DNA of 30,450 nt. It comes from an uncultured Ellagibacter sp. Its GTDB lineage: Bacteria > Actinomycetota > Coriobacteriia > Coriobacteriales > Eggerthellaceae. Where the stretch lies: contig CAKUKU010000019.1 in assembly GCA_934663775.1 (NCBI GenBank), positions 1-30,450 on the forward strand, given 5' to 3'. The notes beneath the pieces were generated by a model that saw only the letters and a program-made list of their open reading frames with translations, had not been told where the DNA came from and did not search any database. Positions 7,158 through 14,700 of the stretch are shown piece by piece. A program made the position numbers and the translations under genes. The first letter of the stretch is position 1, and every line of letters begins with the position of its first letter.

Positions 7158-7180
7158 GAAGGGGACCCAAGGTCCCCTTC
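7158..7180 (-). terminator. Terminator after the zinc-ribbon gene
   Basis: A perfect 10-bp stem (GAAGGGGACC with GGTCCCCTTC) has a 3-nt loop and lies 27 nt beyond the stop codon of the zinc-ribbon gene. The T-run after it is weak (TTCTTG). Confidence 0.7.
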
Positions 7181-7206
7181 CGTCGATTAGCACTCGCTTT
7201 CGCTCG

Positions 7207-7773
7207 TTAGTTCTCGGCCTCGCGATGCTCCTGCTGACGCGGAGCACGGGAGCGCACCTGCTGGCGCGGCTCGCGGGCGGATTGGCCCTGCGCGGCGGGC
7301 GCCTGGCGCGGACGACGGCGCGCAGCTTGCGCCCCACCGCGGCCCCGCCCCACCGGAGTGGCGCAATACGGGCACACCGTCCATGCTGACTCGAGCGCAT
7401 GATGACAGCTCGGGCAGAGGTTCTTCAGGCGCGTGTGACAGTTCGGGCAGAGCACATAATCGGACTCGACCGGATAGCCGCAGTTCGCGCACTCGCCGTA
7501 CTTCATCAGCTCGCGCTGCTTCAGGGCAACCTCGAGCTCCTGCTCGTCGCGATCGATCTGCAGCAGGGGCGGGCGGAGCAGGCAGTACGCGATGACGCCG
7601 ATAAGCGGCACGAGCGCAACGATGCCCCAAACGTACCAGCGCGTTCCGCGCATGTAGGCATCGCGGATGACCCACACGATAGAAAGCACGTAGAGCACCA
7701 CGAGCAGCACGATGAAAATCGTGAACGCCATCATCAGCTCCGGTGTGATCAGCTGCGACATCAATTCTGACAT
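7207..7773 (-). CDS. Membrane protein with double zinc ribbon
   Basis: Predicted 188-residue protein of unknown function. Two hydrophobic segments lie at about residues 13-36 and 47-66, so it should span the membrane twice. They are followed by a charged helix (residues about 70-92), then four CxxC knuckles forming two zinc ribbons: CANCGYPV, CPNCHTRL, CPSCHHAL and CPYCATPV. The last 50 or so residues are Arg/Gln/Ala-rich and probably disordered, possibly binding nucleic acid or acidic lipid; that is inference. The start giving MSELMSQLITPE was preferred because GAGGA lies just upstream; a start 11 codons earlier is open but lacks a site. The gene appears to be a single transcription unit with its own -10 box and terminator. 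Confidence 0.8.
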   Translation of the reverse strand: MSELMSQLITPELMMAFTIFIVLLVVLYVLSIVWVIRDAYMRGTRWYVWGIVALVPLIGVIAYCLLRPPLLQIDRDEQELEVALKQRELMKYGECANCGYPVESDYVLCPNCHTRLKNLCPSCHHALESAWTVCPYCATPVGRGRGGAQAARRRPRQAPAAQGQSAREPRQQVRSRAPRQQEHREAEN

Positions 7774-7832
7774 GTATTCCTCGTTTCCTGTTCGAGCCCA
7801 CATCACCAGGCTCTTCGAGCAACTAGCGAACG

Positions 7833-7841
7833 ATTATAGCA
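7833..7841 (-). promoter_or_regulatory. Extended -10 promoter of the zinc-ribbon gene
   Basis: On the minus strand a perfect TATAAT is preceded by TGC, forming an extended -10 element (TGnTATAAT), about 60 nt upstream of the start codon. No convincing -35 box is present, which fits extended -10 promoters. Confidence 0.6.
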
Positions 7842-7894
7842 AAAGTCTGCGACAGGGTCCGCCGTCTCTGTCGGACATACAAGCTCAAGCGCTT

Positions 7895-7923
7895 AAGGGC
7901 GCACGCACGAGATGCGCGCTTTT
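7895..7923. terminator. Possible terminator next to the toxin gene stop
   Basis: A 9-bp stem with one mismatch (7895-7903 with 7913-7921) is followed by TTT on the plus strand only. The adjacent toxin gene is on the minus strand, where no T-run follows the stem, so its use as terminator for that gene is uncertain. Confidence 0.3.
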
Positions 7924-8190
7924 CTAATGATCGCCATAATGAGTCCTGCATGAGGCGATTTCGAGATTCGACCCGGATACGCGATACACAAGTCGATTCT
8001 TCTCATCGATGCGTCTAGACCAGAAGCCCGATAAGTCACCGCGAAGTGGCTCGGGCTTCCCCGCTCCTAAAGATGCGCCGTTGCGCTCTACGTCTTTAAT
8101 CAAAGCGTTTATGCGCTTAAGCGTTTTCCTGTCTTGGGTTTGCCACCAAACGTAATCGTCCCAAGCGTCGGGAGACCATACCTTATTCAT
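7924..8190 (-). CDS. yoeB: YoeB/Txe-family mRNA interferase toxin
   Basis: Ribosome-dependent endoribonuclease toxin of a type II toxin-antitoxin pair; such toxins cleave mRNA at the A site when freed from antitoxin. The 88-residue protein begins MNKVWSPDAWDDYVWWQTQD and ends with the family core KPEPLRGDLSGFWSRRID, RLVYRV and CRTHYGDH. The catalytic Glu (KPEPL), Arg (WSRR) and terminal His-Tyr are all present, so it should be active. The start was set at the ATG that overlaps the antitoxin stop (GATGAATAA) by 8 nt. An upstream TTG/GTG frame would run through the antitoxin gene. Translation is coupled to the antitoxin. Confidence 0.93.
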   Translation of the reverse strand: MNKVWSPDAWDDYVWWQTQDRKTLKRINALIKDVERNGASLGAGKPEPLRGDLSGFWSRRIDEKNRLVYRVSGSNLEIASCRTHYGDH

Positions 8191-8443
8191 CGTCGTCAGC
8201 CAGGTCGTGAACAGCACCGCGACCCGCATCTAGGGCGGCTACCGACCGGCGAAGATGAGCGAGGTTCTCTTCGCTATAAAACGGATCGACCGAAACCTCG
8301 AAAGGAATTCGACGCTCTCGCGCCATTTTCTTTGCGAAGACGGTGAAAGCGGTGGTCATGCTCATGCCGAGATCCTTGCAAACCGCTTCCATATCGTGCT
8401 TCGTGGCTTCGTCCATGCGGATACTGACCGTTGCCGTTGCCAT
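8183..8443 (-). CDS. RelB/DinJ-family antitoxin
   Basis: Antitoxin of 86 residues with an N-terminal ribbon-helix-helix DNA-binding part (TATVSIRMDEATKHDMEAVC, then LGMSMTTAFTVFAKKM) typical of RelB/DinJ proteins. Its C-terminal acidic tail (HDLADDDE) probably wraps the toxin. Family members repress their own promoter together with toxin. A strong AAAGGAGG site precedes the ATG. The partner downstream is YoeB-like, so this is a RelB-type antitoxin with a YoeB-type toxin rather than a classical YefM-YoeB pair. The AT-rich upstream DNA contrasts with the flanking GC-rich genes, consistent with an acquired module. Confidence 0.92.
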   Translation of the reverse strand: MATATVSIRMDEATKHDMEAVCKDLGMSMTTAFTVFAKKMARERRIPFEVSVDPFYSEENLAHLRRSVAALDAGRGAVHDLADDDE

Positions 8444-8476
8444 AAATACCTCCTTTACCTGTATCGTTATAAACTA

Positions 8477-8506
8477 ATTGTATGTCTTGTAAATATCATT
8501 ATTCAA
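8477..8506 (-). promoter_or_regulatory. Putative promoter of the toxin-antitoxin operon
   Basis: On the minus strand, TTGAAT and TACAAT (five of six to consensus) are separated by 18 nt in an AT-rich stretch. The predicted start leaves about 30 nt before the antitoxin ATG. Family knowledge suggests antitoxin autoregulation here; no clear operator was resolved. Confidence 0.5.
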
Positions 8507-8643
8507 TACACTGTCACACAATTTGTAGACGAGTTTTTTTAAATCTGTCACCCATATGATCTAACATCGAAGAAATCAGCCACCGACAGTTCGGCAAAGT
8601 CGCAATCCACCCGCCAACTTAGCCGAAACGACAAATGGCACAA

Positions 8644-8684
8644 GAAACGGCGAGACCCGCGGAATCGCAAGGCCTCGCCGTTTC
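8644..8684 (-). terminator. Terminator of the giant surface-protein gene
   Basis: A perfect 11-bp stem (GAAACGGCGAG at 8644-8654 with CTCGCCGTTTC at 8674-8684) encloses a 19-nt loop and lies 25 nt past the stop codon. The minus strand reads TTTCTTG at its 3' end. The rest of 8507-8643 holds no gene that I can support. Confidence 0.75.
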
Positions 8685-8708
8685 GTTCGTTCGTCCATTC
8701 AGCTCGGA

Positions 8709-11700
8709 CTATTTCAGAATCCCCGTCTCGAAGGCGCGCATGAGCACCACGGCAACGCGCTCGCGGGCGACGTCCTCGCCGGGCGCGAGCAGCCTGCCGG
8801 AGGCCGTGTCGTAGCCCTCGACGAGGCCCTTCTTGGCGGCCCAGGCGAAGGCGGCTCGCGACCAGGGGCTCGCGTCGGAGCCGTCGGCGAAGGCCGACAG
8901 GTCGGTTCCCGCCGAGTCGAGCTCGCCCGGCGCCGCGCACAGGCGCGCGAGGATCGTGACGAGCTGCTCGAAGGTGACGTCGTCGTTCGCCGCGAAGTCC
9001 TTCGCGCCGTCCGGGCGGTCGTATCCGGAGATGACCCCGTTCGCCACGGCCCAGTTTGCGGCGGCGGTGTAGTACTGGCCGTCGGCGGAGCCGGCGATGC
9101 CGGTCTCGTCCTTGGCCGACGACGGGTCGTAGGAGGCCGCCTCCTCGGGGCAGGCGTTCCTCCAGAGGATCGTGGCGAGCTGGGCGCGCGTGAGCGCGTC
9201 GCCCACGCCGAACTGCCCCGCCTTTTCGCCCGCGGTGTAGCCCATGATGAGGCCCTTCTCCGCCACGTAGGTCACGGCCTTGCCGTACCAGGATGACTCG
9301 GAGTAGTCCACGTCGGGGAAGACCGGGGCAGGGGCCTTCTTCGCCCACTTCGCCCAGAGCTCAACGTCGCCTGCGGCGTCGGCGGCGATCTCGGTCACTC
9401 GCTTCGCGAACCCGGCGTCGGCGTACCAGCCCTGGAACTCGTATCCCTCGCGCGTGGGCGCGGCGAGCGCAATCGCCGTGCCGGCGGCGTAGGTCGCGGG
9501 GTTCGACGCCGCGTTCGCGCCCCCGTCGAGGTGGTAGGTCACCGAGAACTGCTGCGGTTCGGGCGCGGGCGCCCCCCCGCCGCCTCCAGAGCCGCCGCCC
9601 GTGCCGGGATCGGGCGTGGGCGCGGGGTCGGTGCCGCCGCCCGTGCCCGGGTCGGGGCTCTCGGGATCGGCCTTCTTCTCGATGTCGAACTCGACGGTCA
9701 CAGAGCCCGTGAAGTTGCCGCCCTCGACGGCGGCCACCGTGACGGTGCCCGCTCCGGGGCCCACGTTCTCGCCGTAGGAAACGGCGTAGTCTTTGCCCTC
9801 GGCGAGCTTCACCCCATTAAACGTCACGGTCGGCTCGGGCATGAGTTGCCCGCCCGTCGCCTCCATCTTCGAGGGGACGCCAGAGATCATGTCGGCGGTT
9901 ATCCCTGCCGGCGCAATCGCGAACGAGTAGCTCAGCTCCCCGGCGTAAATCCCCTTGCCGGCAATAGAGACGCTCGCCGTGCCCGCGTCCTCGTTGCCAG
10001 AGTAAGCGACGTCGTAGTCGACCCCCTCCGTCAGGGAGTCCGACGACACGCGGCCGGCAACGGCCCGGCCCGAGTACACGGCGTCGGAGGCGTCGACCGC
10101 GAAGTCGGACTCGAGCAACCTTCTCTGCGCGCGGTACGTGGCGGCTTTCCCGTCGGGGACATCGGCCGCTGAGTAGGCCGCCCCCGTCTCGACGTCAACC
10201 CACTTTCCCGTGTACAACTCGCCGCTCGGCGTCGGCAGCGAGCAGATCCATTTAGTTCCTGAGCCGTCAAACGTGAAGTTCTCGCCAAGCGTTACGCTCT
10301 CGAGAGAGCTGCAGCCTTCAAGCATATTCGACATGACCCATGCCCTGCGCGTATCGAATTTCGAGAAGTCAAGGCTCTTCAAGGACGAGCAGTTCTGGAA
10401 AGCCCCGTAGAAATAGCTCGCATTGGCAACGTTGAAGCGGGATAAGTCGATCGCGGTCAAGGACGTGCAGTTTGCAAAAACTCCCCCGAATTCTTTCATG
10501 CCCGAAGCGCTAAAGTCTTTGAAATCAATCGATTTCAAAGATGTGCAGCCGCTAAACAGGTTGTTTGCCTCCGTAAGATCCGATCCGTCAATCCCGGAAA
10601 AATCAAAGCTTTCAAGCGAAACGCAGCCCGCACACATCTCGTGCATATTTTGAGGCTTGATCTTCGATCCGGAAGATCCAAGTCCCGCGATGCTGTTAAG
10701 GCTTTCGCATCGATAGAACGTGTGCTTCAGAGACGTCACTTCGGTGGTATCCAGATTGGATAAATCAACTGTCTTGAGATTGCCGCAGTGGGCGAACAGG
10801 AAGTCTAAGCCGTCAGCACTTGCCTTCACGCCTGGCTCGAAACGGGCAGACATTATGGCACTGCGAGAGCCAAACCAAACTGGATAGAGATCATAAGGAC
10901 TATCTTCGACGTCAACGGCGCAGTTTTCCAACGTTCCCGAAACGCCATCCGCAGGTTTGATGACGAGACAGCCCTGGTCGTCAATCTTCCATGCACAGTC
11001 CCCGATGATAGTCCAGCCGTCGGCGTATTTCGAAACGCTCACCCTTACAGGAATATCCTCCACCACATTGTAGTTAACTCTATCTTTAGGGACGAACTTC
11101 GCTTTGAAAGTGCGCTCACCCGCCTCGCCGACGCTTGTCGTAAGCTCATCCTGCCAGGAGAAGCCGTCGGGGAGCTCCAAGTCGCCGAGGGTCTGCCCCT
11201 CCTTCGCACTAATTGCCCCCGTAATCTTATGGGGCGGGTCCGCCTTCGCGATCGACCACTCGACGGTCAGGTCGTCCGAGCTCCATCCGACCTTCTGCTC
11301 GTCGGAGTCGCCCGCGCCCGCCCAGGCGCAGTTCTTCTTGTCGTTGAGAGAGACAGTCGCAATATAGTTGCCGGCGTTCGTCGCCGACCCACCCGTCACC
11401 GAGTACTCGCCCGAAGGCGCGACGCCCGTCTGCTCTTCGCCGCTGTAAACGAGTCCAGAAACAACCTCCGGCGCATCGATTTGCTTGGGGTAGATGCCGA
11501 AAGTGAGGTCGAGCTCGCCGGCGAAGTTCCCCTTGCCGACGATCTTCAGGGTTCCCAGTTGCCCGACGTCCGTGTTGGGACCGTAGACGACGTGGTAGTC
11601 GACGCCCTTCGTCAACGGCCTCCCGTACATCATGGTCGGCTCGGGGGTGAGCTGCGACCCCGTGTACTCCAGCGACTTGGGAATGCCGGAGACCATACGG

Positions 11701-14700
11701 CCCGACACCTGGGCGGGCACGATCTCGAACGGAAGGCTTACCTCGCCCTCGTAGAGCCCCTTGCCCTCGATGATCGCCGTGTACTTGCCGACGGAGGTCG
11801 GAACCCCGTCGAGCTCGTTGCCTTCGGAGTCGAGATAGCCCTTGATCTCGAAGTCGTCGCCCTCGCTCAAACGATTTCCCGTAGCTGGGTCGCGCACATC
11901 GAGGAAGAAGTTGTCGTAGCCCGTGTAGGTAACCGGATTTACGGTAAGCCCCGCATCACCGATATCGGTCACGTCCTTGATGGAGGCGAAAATCCAGGAC
12001 ACCGAGTCGACGCATTTACCGCCATCGATCGCCTCGACCGTGACCCTGTAGTCCCCAACCGCCGACGGGGCATCCGGCTGGGCGTTCCACCAGTCGTACA
12101 GCGAACCGTATAAGATCCGGTAGTCGACGCCCTCTTCGAGCGCCTCCCCGTCGAGCGAGGTGACCTCCAGCCCGAGGTCTATCGGCTCGCCGGTGTAGGC
12201 GAACGTCTTGTTGTAGAAGGAGAACCTCGCGAAGTGGAGGCTGTTCCGGGACCTAACGTATATCGTGCGCTTGAGCTCACCGGTGTAGGAGCCCTTGCCC
12301 GCAAGGACCACGGTGTACTCGCCGACCGCGGACGGAGCGCTCTCAAGCTCGTTGCCCTCGGAGTCGAGGTATCCTTTGATATCGAAGTCAACGCCCTTGC
12401 TCAGGTAGTCGCCCGTATCGCACCGCACGACCTGCATGTCGGGCTCGACGGCCTCGCCGGTCCACAGGACGTCGTCGCCGTTCCCGTCGTCGCTCGACTC
12501 CCACGTCCTGTAGAGCCCCGACCCCAAGTCGGACGGGTCGACGATCTTGAGCTCGCCCTCGAGCGTGCCCGTATAGTCGCCGACACCGTCGAACACGACG
12601 TAGTACGTCCCGATTTCGGTCGGAGCCCCGTCGAGATCGCGGTGGTCGGCGTCGCGCCACCCGCGAAAGACGTAATCGACGTTCTCCCTCAGCTGATCGT
12701 CTCCGCTCCATCGGGTGCACACGGCGAGCTTCGGCGCGATAGGCTTCCCCGTGTATCCCTCGACGCCGGAATGGTACCAGCCGCTCGTGATCACATAGCT
12801 GTAGTTCCCGTTGCCTATGTCGTTTGCAGTCGGCTCGGTCTTCTCCTGCGCATTGTACGTAGCTGCCTTATTGTTAGGAACTTCATCAGCAGCATAAATC
12901 TCCCCGGTCTCTGCGTCGATCCAGTTCCCCGTCGGCAGCGAGCACTGCCGCTCAGCGCCCGAACCGTTGAACGTGAAGTTCTCGCCAAGGACCACGGTCT
13001 TGAGGGAGGCGCAACCCGAGAACACGCTCACCATGCCTTGCCTGTTCTCCACGCATGAAAGCTTGGAGGTGTCGAAGCTCGACAGGTTAAGATAAGCCAG
13101 AGACGAGCACCCCTCGAACATGCGGTTCATCCCGACGAGCTGGTCAGTGCGGAAAGTCGAGAGGTCGAGCGACGTCAAGCTCGCGCAATCGCGGAACATA
13201 CAGTTCATGGACGTAACCGCCGACGTATCAATCTCGGACAGCTCGACGGACTCCAGCGACGAGCAGCCCCTAAGCAGATTGGCCATGCCCGTGACCTTCG
13301 AGGTGTCGAGGCCGGACAAGCTGACGGACCTAAGAGCCGAGCACCCGTAGAACATCCCTTCCATATTGCCCCGAATCGCAGCGCCCTTGAGGAAGGACAA
13401 GTCTACGGACTCCAACGAAGCGCAGTCCGCGAACGCATCCTGAACATCGTCGACTCGAGGCATCCCGCTTTCGGGGAACTCAACGGAATCGAGGGACGAG
13501 CAGCCCCTGAACATCAATCCGATATCGTTTACGCCGGCGGCGTCCAGCTCCTTCAGGTCTGCCGAAACGAGGCTCGAGCAACCCGCGAACATGCCCCAAA
13601 TACGCGAGGGAGCTACGACTCCGCTTTCGACCTTGACAGACGTAATTTCAGATGCCCTTTCCCGCCAAGGAGTATCCGGCTCGTCGTAAGTGCCCTTCCA
13701 CTTTTCGAGTTCGCCCGAAATGCCGTTCGCAGGCTTGATGACAAGCATGCCGTCGCCGTCGATGCGCCATACGCAGGTGCCGCAAACGCTCCAGCCGTCA
13801 TCGTCCTTCGACACGGCGACCGTCACGTCGATGTTCTCCACCGTGTTATAGTTGGCGGCGTCGACGGGGACGAACTTCGCTTTGAAAGTGCGCTCACCCG
13901 CCTCGCCGACGCTTGTCGTAAGCTCATCCTGCCAGGAGAAGCCATCGGGGAGCTTCAGGTCACCCAAGGTCTGCCCCTCCGTCGCGTTAATGGAACCTGG
14001 GGCGGTGTAGGACGGATCCGCCTTCGCGATGGTGAAATGCTTCGTTATCTTTGAACCCTCGTAATTCCCAGCGCCCGTCACTTCGATGGTCGCCGTGCCG
14101 GCGTTCACGTTGCCCGAATACGCGACGTTGTAGTCTTTCCCCGCGACGAGGGACTTTGACTCGACGCGCCCCGTGACGGCCTCGCCCGTGTACACCGCGT
14201 CACTTAAGTCGAAGGAGAAATCTCCTTCGCCGAGCGCGGCGGGCGCCACGTCCAAACCGACCTCGATGCCGCGAACGGTCTCGTAGTTAGCCGCGTCGAC
14301 GGGAGTGTAGGTGGCAAGGAACGTCCTATGCCCGACGTCGCCGACCTTCGTCGATAACCCGTCTTGCCACGAGAATCCGGCTGGCAAGGCCACGTCGCCC
14401 AACGTCTGTCCATACACCGCGGTAAGCCCCGAGGGAGCCGTGTACCGAGGGGTCGCCTTGTCGATCGGGAAGCTGTAGCCGAGCGTGCCTATGTAGTCGC
14501 CAATGCCAGAGATGGTCACGGTGCCGGCGCCCGCGTTCACGTTGGGACCGTACGAAACCGTATAATCATTTCCTTTCTGCAAGGTCTTAGATGACACTTC
14601 GGGCATAATCATGAGACCCGTATAGGTTTTCGCACTCGTATCGACCGTGAACATGTTCTTGTTGATGGCGATCTTTGGAGTCTCGCCCTTCGTCTGCGCA

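Noticed and set aside
6741..7400. Several short open frames in the ffh upstream region
   Set aside because: None has a ribosome-binding site or recognisable domain. They cross the inverted repeats and likely reflect repeat DNA rather than genes.
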